Below are positions 1 to 7,611 of a stretch of 10,291 bases of DNA, in pieces. Under the pieces are notes generated by a model. It had not been told where the DNA came from. It saw only the letters and a list, made by a program, of their open reading frames with translations, and searched no databases. This DNA is from Isohypsibius dastychi (Eukaryota; Tardigrada; Eutardigrada; Parachela; Isohypsibiidae), in NCBI GenBank assembly GCA_034696485.1, contig JAQIWT010001571.1:1-10291 (forward strand), written 5' to 3'. The position numbers and the translations under genes are program-made. Positions within the stretch are counted from its first letter, which is position 1, and every line of letters starts with the position of its first letter.

Positions 1-238
1 TGTTCCAGAAAATTTAGAATTACTCAAAATAATTACAGTATAATTTGTATAAAGCTAATCGTACCAAGTTTTTACTTGCCAAGCGTCTCGAAATTAACTT
101 CAGTGTATTTAGTTCAGGTACATGTCGACAATTAGGAAAATTCTGATTCATAATTAAAACTGATTTGGTTTGGTTTTTAACTGGAAGGCAACAGAGAAAG
201 TGATTTCTGACACCTTTTCAGACATGCAAAACCGGCCT

Positions 239-467
239 CATAGCCGGATAGGTATCGTTAACACTGTGCCTATGGGCCAGAGGCTATCTAGCCGATTGAC
301 TCTTTTTTCTGTCCATGCAGACCAATTATCCAGGCTATCGTCTAGATAGGGGGTATCTAGCTGACCGCATGAACACGTTAATTGGTTTTGGTCAGCTAGC
401 TAGGGCAATTAGATGCATTGGTCATTTATGGCCTCATTAGTGACGTCAGTCGGATAGCCTATCCGGT
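239..467. repeat. Palindrome-rich block, possible decayed small inverted-repeat element
   Basis: CCGGATAGG at the left edge is mirrored by CGGATAGCCTATCCGG at the right edge (451-466), which is itself a near-perfect palindrome. Inside, ACCAATTA (321-328) pairs with TAATTGGT (379-386), and TAGCTGACC (358-366) pairs with GGTCAGCTA (390-398). GGCTATC and TAGCC/TAGCT motifs recur in both orientations. Such density of short inverted repeats suggests an old MITE or fold-back remnant. I found no flanking target duplication, so the boundaries and the class are inference. Confidence 0.35.
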
Positions 468-589
468 GGCGTGGCATGCCTCTTACTCAGAAGTCAAAAT
501 GTGCTACTATATACACGTACTACTCAGCCATGTCCACACCATCTGAGTCAGAATAAGCGACCCAGTCACGAATCCCAACTTTTTGAGGG

Positions 590-595
590 AGCGAC
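590..595. repeat. Left target-site duplication AGCGAC
   Basis: AGCGAC sits directly outside the left terminus TGTAGCCGTC and is repeated exactly at 3635-3640, directly outside the mirrored right terminus GACGGCTACA. This is the arrangement left by a cut-and-paste insertion with a 6-bp staggered cut. Confidence 0.8.
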
Positions 596-1121
596 TGTAG
601 CCGTCAAATTTGATGTTTGATGTGCATCAAATCTGTCTGACAAATTTGATGCAGAATGGTCTGACATCAAATCTGTCTGACAAATTTGATGCAGAATAGC
701 CTGACATCAAATCTGTCTGACAAATTTGATGCAGCGCAGTTAGAACGAAGTCGAAACACCACGAGCAATCTCTACGGAGAAGGTAATAATTGTTGTCTTT
801 AACATTAATCGGTCCTGGTTGAAGGGAAGTTTTGCATCCGCTTTAACACGATTCAAATGACTGCGGAGTAAAACAGCGGATTAAAACCTGAAAATTCTTG
901 TGACCACCACACAAGCTCGCCAAGGTGATCAAAAATTTCAACTGCGCCGAGTCTTTGTTTAGCGATTGACCTTTTTTTCTTACCAGTCGCAAATCAAGGC
1001 AGTCGAAAGCTTCACAATTTTAAACTGCAACAATTTCCAGAATAGGGAAAATTGCTTTTCTAACTCGCTGACTCCGGCTCGTTGATTCTAAGCGCATTAT
1101 TCGTTTTGCAAACCACGTTAT
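596..1121 (+). repeat. Left terminal inverted repeat of the outer element
   Basis: The 526-bp arm matches, in inverse orientation, 3345-3634 and then 2102-2320. Matching stretches include the 40-bp units near the tip, GAAAATTCTTGT.ACCACCACA around 890-912, CTTACCAGTCGCAAATCAAG around 981-1000 and CGTTTTGCAAACCA near the inner end. Similarity stops abruptly at 1121/2102. The arms have many substitutions and small indels, so the insertion is not recent. Confidence 0.8.
626..734 (+). repeat. Subterminal 40-bp tandem units (three copies, left)
   Basis: Units start at 626, 666 and 706 with exact 40-bp spacing; the third is partial. Each contains CATCAAATCTGTC followed by TGACAAATTTGATG, a hairpin with one mismatch. 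Subterminal repeats of this kind are often transposase binding sites; that role is inferred here. Confidence 0.8.
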
Positions 1122-1469
1122 CTTAAGTTCCATGAACTGGCTGAAAACCGAAATTTCTGCCGCAACAAGAGTGCATCGCACATAAATTCATAAACGGGTG
1201 TCTAGGCGATTGATTCAGTCTCCTGGTTGTACAGGAAAGAGCAGACTCAAATACAAAACCTCGTATGTTCATTTGTACTGGAATCAGTTCAAAAAACAAG
1301 AGGAAACCCCAAATTTCTATCCATTAACTGTAAGACTCGTATCAGAATGCATCAGCTGAAGTGAAAGTAGGAAGCGGAGAATGAATGACCATCATTAGCC
1401 AATTAGGATGTCTGATGTAATCCTCGCTCTCTGTTCATTCAGAGGAGCTGACCAAACGACACCTTTCTA

Positions 1470-1507
1470 GCGTGGCCAAGTTGAATATCTATTCAACTTG
1501 GCGTGGC
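1470..1507. repeat. Perfect 13-bp-stem palindrome overlapped by 7-bp direct repeats
   Basis: GCCAAGTTGAATA (1475-1487) and TATTCAACTTGGC (1490-1502) form a perfect stem with a 2-nt loop. GCGTGGC occurs at 1470-1476 and again at 1501-1507, overlapping the two ends of the stem. It could be a tiny insertion scar or a protein-binding palindrome. Confidence 0.7.
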
Positions 1508-1626
1508 ATAAGTCGTATCGGCCAGGAGAGATCGGTCAGTTTCGATGCACCACAGACAGGATTTCTTATACTGGCCGAACACTCTGCCTCGTTTCTGTCT
1601 GTATCGAATATCGAATATGTCCGTTT

Positions 1627-1707
1627 GCATCAAATTTATCTAGTCTTCATCAAATTTGTCAGCCAGCATCAAATTTGTCAGTCTTGTCTCACTGACAAAT
1701 TTGATGC
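1627..1707. repeat. Internal cluster of CATCAAATTTGTCAG motifs
   Basis: Plus-oriented copies begin at about 1627 (degenerate), 1647 and 1666, and an inverted copy CTGACAAATTTGATGC lies at 1692-1707. They are the same half-hairpin found in the terminal 40-bp units, but here sit in the middle of the element. They may be internal transposase sites or the remnant of another copy's end. Confidence 0.65.
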
Positions 1708-2101
1708 GGAACTGGCCGGTTTGGTGCATTAATCTCTACCTTCTCACTGATAACCCCTCTTGAAGGCCACGACAAGTGGACAACTTACAAATAACGGAAT
1801 CTGGTTCGTGGAAAAGCTTAACAATCGAACATGACTATCGGCGTTTGACATTTTGGGTTATTTGAATGCACTTGCCAGACTGATCTACATGCAAAATCAG
1901 GTCCAGCTGAACTAAAACACGTTGATCAGATGGTTGTGTGGACAGTATTATTTTTTAAGCCTCGTGTGGATTCCGGGAAAATTTTCATTTATTCAGTTCA
2001 GATGAGCATCCACAAATCACTTCGAAATTAAAAATGAGCAACAAAACTTCGCTGAATAGAGTTTTAGCCATAGTACTCCGTTTTAAAACCCTTTACAGTA
2101 C

Positions 2102-2320
2102 ATAACTTGGTTTGCAAAACGAATTACGCGCTGGAAATAAACGAGCCGGAGTCAGCGGGTTAGAAACGCGAAGTTCCCTGTTTTAGAAAAAATTGCAATT
2201 TGAAATTTTAGAGCCTTCGAGGCTTCGAGTAACTTGATTTGCGACTGGTAAGAAAAAAAGGTCAATCTCCAAACAAAGACTTGGCGCAGTTGTAATTTTT
2301 GATCACCCTGGTGAGCTTGT
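2102..2320 (-). repeat. Inner part of the right terminal inverted repeat
   Basis: It is the inverse of 895-1121: for example CTTGGTTTGCAAAACG at its left edge, CTTGATTTGCGACTGGTAAG in the middle and GATCACC..GG.GAGCTTGT at its right edge. In the left arm this sequence runs straight on into ACCACCACA; here that continuation is interrupted at 2320 by the nested element and resumes at 3345. Confidence 0.8.
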
Positions 2321-2370
2321 CGCAGAGCTGGCACAGCTCAGCCCAAAGTGTTTTGGGCTGCAGCCCAGTC

Positions 2371-2770
2371 GTTTTTTGGGCTGCAGCTCAGTGATTTTTA
2401 GGCTGCGGCCCAGTCATTTTTTGGGCTGAGCAAGAATTTAAAAAAATTGTATTTTCACAAGTTTCAGCATGGAATACGTTAGAATATCCTGAGTTCATCA
2501 AAGTTTCAATGATGCGAAACAAGACCCATTCATATTTTGGGTCAGCATGACCAGAATGAGACAAATTCTTCCATGGATTGAAGTTTTGAACTGAATTTTG
2601 ATCGAATTTTGATCGGCTGTGTTTCGAGTTTGTCCAACTCAATGAACTCGAGATATTCTGACGTGTTCCGTCTTAAAATTTGCGCAAAATACAATTTTTT
2701 TAAATCCTTGCTCAGCCCAAAAAATAACTGGGCTGCAGCCCAAAAATCACTGAGCTGCAGCCCAAAAAAC
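2371..2770. repeat. Long hairpin with ~85-bp arms
   Basis: The arm 2371-2456 pairs with 2686-2770 across a 229-bp loop, with only a handful of mismatches. Arms carry repeated GGGCTGCAGCCC-type blocks separated by T-runs and end in TTTAAAAAAATTGTATTTT. The hairpin interrupts the left terminal repeat of the 2321-3344 element, so it is probably a third, later insertion, although I cannot find a clear target duplication for it. The loop holds no convincing gene. Confidence 0.75.
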
Positions 2771-2781
2771 CATTAGTCAAA

Positions 2782-2802
2782 CCCCCTGATGTACTCAGGG
2801 GG
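2782..2802. repeat. Short GC-rich hairpin CCCCCTGA/TCAGGGGG
   Basis: An 8-bp perfect stem with the 5-nt loop TGTAC lies directly before the resumed terminal sequence TACGGTAAAGCGT. It may mark one end of the third insertion. Confidence 0.6.
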
Positions 2803-2827
2803 GTACGGTAAAGCGTAGGGGCATTGA

Positions 2828-2859
2828 AAGAGAGAGAGAGTGAGTAAGTGAGTGAGAGA
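2828..2859 (+). repeat. AG / AGTG microsatellite
   Basis: A run of AG dinucleotides passes into GTGAGTAAGTGAGTGAGAG, inside the nested element. Confidence 0.8.
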
Positions 2860-3344
2860 CAAAAAGACAAAATAGCGTTCTATTTATAGCCTTGCTGACC
2901 ACTAGAGCACGTGTTCTAGAGACTGGGCATCCACCGCGGTTGGCAGCAGAGCCAGACAGCAAAAGCGGTGTATTCAGTATTCTGGCATCTGGGCATCGGA
3001 GGTGCCACATTCCTGAGTATTTATTCCGCGCCTTACGAGTGATAAATACCGCGCCTTTCGCAGCATCAGTCTCGTGCCCTTCATCTCATATGGCGGGATA
3101 CAGACGCGTAAATTATCATAACTATACAGAGTAGTCAGTTTTTCCAACTATGGCATGAAACTAGCGATTATCAGCCCACATAGCTGTGGTCTGACCACCA
3201 TGCACTCCGCTTCGCTCCGCTCCATGTGGATAAATCGGCGCACTTGCATCCTCAACGAAATTCGGAGTGTAGACGGTAGACGCTTTACCGTAACGACTGG
3301 GCTGCAGCCCGAAACACTTTCGGCTGAGCTGTGCCAGCTCTGAT

Positions 3345-3634
3345 GCTTGTGTGGTGGTTACAAGAATTTTCAAGCTTTGATTCGCTGCCAGTCGGCCGGT
3401 TATTTGAGCTGTGTTAATACAGAACTATAGGATACAGAACTTTCCTTCCAACCAGGGCAGATTAATGTAATAAACAACAATTGTTCCCTTCTCAATAGAG
3501 CTTGCTCGTAGTATTTCGGTTTCGCTCTTACTGCACTGCATTAAATTTGTCAGACAGATTTGATATCAGGCCATTCTGCATCAAATTTGTCAGACAGATT
3601 TGATGCACATCAGACATCAAATTTGACGGCTACA
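3345..3634 (-). repeat. Outer part of the right terminal inverted repeat
   Basis: Its inverse matches the left arm from 596 to about 910: the terminal TGTAGCCGTCAAATTTGATG, two 40-bp units, AGAAGG.AA.AATTGTTGT, CCTGGTTG.AGG.AAGTT and GAAAATTCTTGT.ACCACCACA. It has one 40-bp unit fewer than the left arm. Confidence 0.8.
3536..3608 (-). repeat. Subterminal 40-bp tandem units (two copies, right)
   Basis: Two units, starting at 3536 and 3576, are inverse to those at 626-734. Each carries CATCAAATTTGTCAGACAGATTTGAT or a close variant, giving the same hairpin as on the left. Confidence 0.8.
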
Positions 3635-3640
3635 AGCGAC
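3635..3640. repeat. Right target-site duplication AGCGAC
   Basis: It is an exact copy of 590-595, immediately after the terminal GACGGCTACA. Confidence 0.8.
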
Positions 3641-4450
3641 CTTCACCTTCTTGGAGGTGTTCGAGTAAGCCAAGAGAGCCGAAGAGGATCGAACTTTCGG
3701 GTTGTAAACCACTAGAGATCGGACCCCGTCAAACCTACAGATCCATTGCCAGAACTACGGTACAAAAACCATTCGTTTTGGTTTGTCCATCATGGATGAT
3801 CCGAACCAAGAGAGAAGGTGCGCGACATGCGCGCCCTTTTACCTATGATACACTTAGAATCCAGGGTCCGAAGGCTGAAGAAGCTCTACCGGTTTCGAGA
3901 AGAGAGGGTCGAGAGGGTCGCCAGGGGCTCAGAGTTCACTTGTACTGTACTATAATTTAAAACAAAAATAAAATTTTTGGTGAGTAGTGAACCGAGCTGT
4001 TACTCTTGTGTCACCATTGAAAATAATGGTGCCCCGAGGTCAGAGTGGTGTGGTCAATTCCTGGGAAATGGTGCCCGAGCTCTTTCTATAAAGAAATGCA
4101 TGGTTTCGAGATGTATCCATCGACAACTAACAAACCGCCATTCCAACCGTACTTTCCCGGTAAGTTTCGACGGCAATTCTTCCCGAAGGATTAAGACCAC
4201 TACAACAAGTTGTTTTCGAGAAGCATTCAAAATCCAGCTCATAGTTCGGAGTCGGAGAAGGCTTGCCCGAAAAATTTTCATAGACAATTTGCCATTGCAG
4301 ATGCAAGCATCAGTCGATAACCCATGAAAGCACCCGAATGAATATGTGCTCCGACTGCTTATGAGAAGAACGAAGAAAAAGCACAAGCACGTCGAAAAAA
4401 TGTACAGGTAAAATCACAGTATAAAGTAGTCCAAACAGTATATTTCAAAC
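3641..4450. other. Stretch without a recognisable gene
   Basis: Open frames of 110-116 codons exist here on both strands (3977-4327 plus, 4054-4386 minus), but each opens at TTG, they overlap each other, and neither translation has protein-like composition or a known motif. A canonical AATAAA lies at 3967-3972 on the plus strand after an A-rich run; I cannot assign it to a transcript. A small GAGAGGGTC duplication lies near 3900-3920. The 3' untranslated region of the minus-strand glycosyltransferase gene must lie in the right-hand part, but no clear polyadenylation signal is visible. Confidence 0.5.
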
Positions 4451-6060
4451 TCATTTGATGTTCCAATCCTGCACATCCAAACTCACGACTCCATTCTCAC
4501 TCATCTTCCCACCCCTCATAACCGCTGTCATTTTACACAAATTCGACGTCAAAGTGCATACAGCATAATCCGCCATTACAGCAATCTGCAGAGAAGCCAT
4601 CAGCATCTTCGCCATTTTTGATCTTTCCTCCGCTTCTAAACGATCGAATTCCGCCTGGAAATGCTCTCTGGCCAGGATTCTTGGTTCCAGATTTTCAAGA
4701 ACCGGAAGTCCGTACAAATCTTTCCACATCACAACCCGGAAGCAACTTCCGGCTAGGCGTTTGAACTCCAACAGCTCCTCATTTCCGTCACCCCATAAGA
4801 AAACAGTTTTCGAACAGGAATTTCCGCCGGAAGCCGAGCAAAGCCGACGAAGAGCTCGGTAATAAAGAACGACGGGAAAGTTGGCTGCTTCCCCGGAAGT
4901 GATCTTGTCTCCTCTTCTAATATGGACCGACATATATGATCCATCTACTTCCGTCAGAAAAGTCCAGACATTTTCGATAACATTTCTGACTTGACTCGAA
5001 GGTTTCAACCACAAATGTGCCGCCAAGTATTTCCGGTGGAAGATTTCTGCTTTCCCGAACATGTTCTGTAAAGCATCGATTCCAGCAAATGCCAAATCAG
5101 GTTCCGGGCCGCTAATTGCAAATAGGGCAATTATCTCCACAAATCAAATTTGTATCGCGAATCGGCAGCAGGTCAAAAAGCGGTACCGAATCTCCAGGAA
5201 CCGGAAGTGTGTTCGAACGGTTGCAGTTGATCGGGTTTTCAAATAAGTCGTCCCAATCACCGTAGTTCCAGTTTTGTGAATCGATTGAGAATACGCGGGG
5301 ATCTCTAGAATACGACGTGAAAAGAAAAAAGTTCAGGACGTCGCTGATGGCACATCCGATTCCTCGAGTAATACAAGTTGGGCATTCAGCGACCTCCAAT
5401 TTGATGGTGAGAGACTTTCTGGAGGGACAAATCGTCTTGGTGTAGTTCTGACGAAAAACGGCAACCTGAAACACAAACAGCTGTAAATCAATATTAAACC
5501 CCAAATAAAAACAAAAACACAGAAATAAAAAAAAAACAAAACAGAAAGTCTCCAAGTAATTGCTCTGAAATAGCACATGACAACAGATATATAAGCAAAA
5601 ATATTTAAAGGAGCTGATCTGTTACAAACACAGAAGATCTACGGCGATCCGAAAACAAATTCGATTACTGATCGAATTCAAATTCAAATCACATCGGCTA
5701 AAAAACCAAAGCAGTTTTGCGACATGTATACATCAAAACTACGGTCGTACAATTTGGTAACAGAAATAGGTTTTAATTTACCTCTGTTTCTTCGAAGCGC
5801 TGATTCCAAATCTGTGAGAAATTCGGCAAAAGATAGGGTTTTTCCTTGAACTGTATATTTTTGCAGCTCATAACACCGGCAACCGAGACGGTGTCCAATA
5901 ATACAGATCTAGCAGTGAAAATAAATCCCCGGTAGTTGCCGACTCTTTGTCCTCCATGATATGCAAATAATCCGAGAAAAACGAGAAATAAACTGAACGC
6001 AGGTTTCCGATAAACGAGTCCATGCAGCATGTACAAAGGATTTCGCCAGCCATTCGCCAT
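4451..6060 (-). CDS. FUT8-like GT23 fucosyltransferase without SH3 domain; one frame change in the last exon
   Basis: FUT8 enzymes add alpha-1,6-fucose to the N-glycan core in the Golgi; that substrate is only inferred here. Exon 1 (6060-5782) and the last exon (5465-4451) are joined by a phase-0 intron and give about 430 residues. Residues 20-36 (PAFSLFLVFLGLFAYHG) are a membrane anchor, giving type II topology. Next come a Cys-rich stretch (C106, C121, C124, C131), SQNWNYGDWDDLF near 156-168, matching the FUT8 SQNWRY block, and VHIRRGDK near 273-280, the GDP-fucose-binding VHVRRTDK block. The protein stops soon after the C-terminal CT.TS.LCK block, so the SH3 domain of animal FUT8 (about 575 residues) is absent. 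Sequons lie at N80, N100 and N175. The start may instead be ATG 6030, which leaves a 9-residue tail as in FUT8. The last exon shifts frame once within 5115-5146: a one-base surplus, a pseudogene lesion, or an unrecognised intron. Confidence 0.8.
5466..5781 (-). other. Intron of the GT23-like gene
   Basis: The donor GAG|GTAAAT (5781) and acceptor TTTGTGTTTCAG|GTT (5466) are both strong and phase 0. They join ...NQRFEETE to VAVFRQN..., linking the membrane-anchored N-terminus to the catalytic domain. The 316-bp interior is AT-rich and shows no other feature. Confidence 0.85.
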
Positions 6061-6400
6061 CCATAAAAACAAGCAACTGTTAGCATACAGAGAAGGTGGG
6101 AGCGCCGGGAGCACGGGAGAACGAATGGTGGAATCTCTTCCACTTCCGGCTTAGCAAAATACCTCTGCGGTCAGCAGGTCGGGAAGTAGTCATACCTCAT
6201 TTTGGACAGTTATGTGTTTCTAAATGCCGAGAAATTTCTAACCCAGCGCAAGTGATTAGCCAGAATTCGAAAAACGTAAATAGTGAGTGAGTGAATTGAG
6301 TTCGCAGATAACCCACGCTGGATCGAAACTGGTAGGGTCCACGGCCCGTTTTCGGCGGCTGATGCTTTTAACTTAGTCCCTGAAAGCGGTGTACTACCTC

Positions 6401-6545
6401 GTTTTGCCGAAACGACATCTTTCCGAAAGACATTTCACGAATTTTTTTAGCCGAAGCGACTATTTGCCGAAGAAAACATTTTGTCGAAAGGACACTTCGC
6501 CTTAATGAACATTTGCGGAAAGGACTGTTTGCCGAAGAGATCTTT
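6401..6545. repeat. Degenerate ~17-bp minisatellite, TTTGCCGAAAGGACA type
   Basis: Roughly eight diverged units follow one another: TTTTGCCGAAACGACAT, CTTTCCGAAAGACATT, TAGCCGAAGCGACTAT, TTGCCGAAGAAAACAT, TTTGTCGAAAGGACACT, then TTGCGGAAAGGACTGT and TTGCCGAAGAGATC. The consensus keeps GCCGAA followed by GGACA. Unit length varies between about 15 and 18 bp, so this is not coding. Confidence 0.75.
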
Positions 6546-6717
6546 GACAACAAGGGTCACTAGAAAATAAGAACATACCGAAGTAATGGTTTTAAAATTT
6601 AAACAACATGTAGTTCAAGAGGCAGTGTAACACTGTAATGACTATAGCCATTGCACTTCGAACGATTCCAGAGACTGTTCTGTATACACTTCGTTAAGAA
6701 ATTTGCTAGAAAACTCC

Positions 6718-6755
6718 AATGTTAATGTTTATGTTAATGTTAATGTTTAATGTTA
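6718..6755 (+). repeat. Short ATGTTA-type tandem repeat
   Basis: About six imperfect copies of AATGTT/TATGTT lie in a row (6-bp period with one-base slips). It is a simple microsatellite. Confidence 0.85.
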
Positions 6756-7611
6756 GGTCTACGAGAGTTTTTTTAGTACATTACTGAATGAAGTGCAACT
6801 GAGTGAAGAGCTGAGGTGCAACCTTAAATGTCCGATCACCAAACCAAGTTTCCGATCTTCCGAGATATCCGAGATGTATCTGGAACAATTCTCACGCAAC
6901 TGCCATGAATAAAAAAACCGGTAGCAGCTCAAGAAAAATGAAAGAATTAGGATATTAATATCTTCGCCCAATCACCTGCCTGTGTTGCAAAAACTAGAGG
7001 TCGGGTAGGGTTGTCGTTAGCGTGTATCACAGGAATCGCCGTTTTTCTTCCGAAGTAATCTAATTTTAAAACCAGTTAGAACTTTGCATGAATTTCTGGG
7101 TTCTGCGGTTCTGATTAAGGATGTTGGTTTTTTCAGTTGCATGGAACCGACGATAAATAACTGTTTCCGCGGTTAAGTGGTCGAGACACGTTCGGGATCT
7201 GTGGCATTTGTCACTACATTATGTCAAGATTTCGGAGAGAAAACTTATGAACTGAAGGAGCAAACAATTATTCTCGAGGAAATGAGAAATCCACGGATGT
7301 TTTCTGATTTTTAGTTTCAGAAGTAGTAATTGAACCCGAAACAAATCAAGTATTCAAAGCATCAAAAAACAAGACATTTCGGTCCAAAATCCTGTGACGT
7401 GACGCTCATTGGGCCACAAGAAACATTCAGCAGATTCCGAGGGAAACGGTAAGGTATGTAAATGACAACCCCAGTGGAACACGATATGCGGTGAGTATCA
7501 GGTTAGAGCCATCAAGAAGGATAACAGGGAAAATAAGTCTTCCTGGTGCTGTGAGAAAGCAGGCTGCATGAAAAATGCGCAAAAACACTAAAGCTTTACC
7601 ACGAATCGTTA

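Larger units (their letters stand above)
1..595. other. Stretch without a recognisable gene
   Basis: No open frame of convincing length or protein-like content is visible on either strand. The only structure I see is the palindrome-rich block at 239-467, listed separately. The last six bases (AGCGAC, 590-595) are the left target duplication of the transposon that follows. Confidence 0.6.
1122..2101. other. Internal core of the outer element, no transposase seen
   Basis: This 980-bp segment lies between the two inverted-repeat arms and has no counterpart elsewhere in the window. The longest open frame (1472-1732, 86 codons) starts at a non-ATG codon, runs through a palindrome and the CAAATTTG cluster, and looks unlike a protein. 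It holds a perfect 13-bp-stem palindrome and a cluster of terminal-type motifs, both listed separately. Confidence 0.55.
2321..3344. mobile_element. Nested inverted-repeat element inside the right arm of the outer element
   Basis: The ends share CAGAGCTGGCACAGCTCAGCC (left, 2323 onward) with its inverse ending at 3342. The match continues through AAAGTGTTT.GGGCTGCAGCCCAGTCGTT and, after an interruption at about 2374-2804, ACGGTAAAGCGT (2805-2816 and 3280-3292). The 6-bp GCTTGT lies on both sides (2315-2320, 3345-3350), and joining the flanks restores the uninterrupted sequence of the left outer arm. The tip CAGAG...CTCTG resembles hAT ends, but hAT elements make 8-bp duplications, and the flanks agree over only 6 bp, with CG and AT left over at the two ends. 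No transposase frame is present; the short open frames inside are low-content. Confidence 0.75.
596..3634. mobile_element. Non-autonomous DNA transposon with ~0.5-kb terminal inverted repeats, carrying a nested insertion
   Basis: The element starts TGTAGCCGTCAAATTTGATG and ends with the inverse of that sequence, flanked by 6-bp direct repeats AGCGAC. The left inverted repeat runs 596-1121. Its partner is split: the distal part is 3345-3634 and the proximal part 2102-2320, separated by a second element (2321-3344) with its own 6-bp duplication. Without that insertion the original element would be about 2.0 kb, with a unique core at 1122-2101. No open frame in it resembles a transposase, so it must have been moved in trans. 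The superfamily is undecided: 6-bp duplications are known for a few eukaryotic groups such as Polinton and Dada, but the TGTAG terminus does not settle it. Long repeats beginning with subterminal tandem units also recall fold-back elements. Confidence 0.85.
6061..7611. other. Intergenic region, no gene seen
   Basis: This 1.55 kb should hold the promoter of the minus-strand GT23-like gene and the 3' end of the minus-strand MATH-BTB gene. I see no TATA box or polyadenylation signal placed convincingly for either. Open frames are at most about 70 codons, mostly from non-ATG codons, with no recognisable motif. Repeats at 6401-6545 and 6718-6755 are listed separately. Confidence 0.5.

Noticed and set aside
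2892-3373. Several 60-80-codon frames on both strands inside the nested element
   Set aside because: They overlap each other, cross terminal-repeat sequence and a microsatellite, and have no transposase signature.
507-3728. An open minus-strand frame of 59 codons that reappears when 3728-3635 is joined to 589-507, the empty target site of the transposon
   Set aside because: It has no start Met at its upstream end, which is just a TGA at 3729-3731. Its length is within chance, and the translation resembles nothing. There is too little to claim a disrupted gene.
3977-4386. Overlapping 116-codon plus and 110-codon minus open frames
   Set aside because: Both open at TTG, not ATG, they overlap each other, and neither has a recognisable domain or protein-like composition.
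5112-5140. A 29-bp micro-intron (GTGGAG...TTAG) to explain the frame change in the GT23-like gene
   Set aside because: It is too short for normal splicing, and the joined phases do not restore the downstream frame.
6759-6971. 70-codon minus-strand frame with a hydrophobic start
   Set aside because: It begins at TTG, has no neighbours or motif to support it, and lies in AT-rich sequence where such frames are common.
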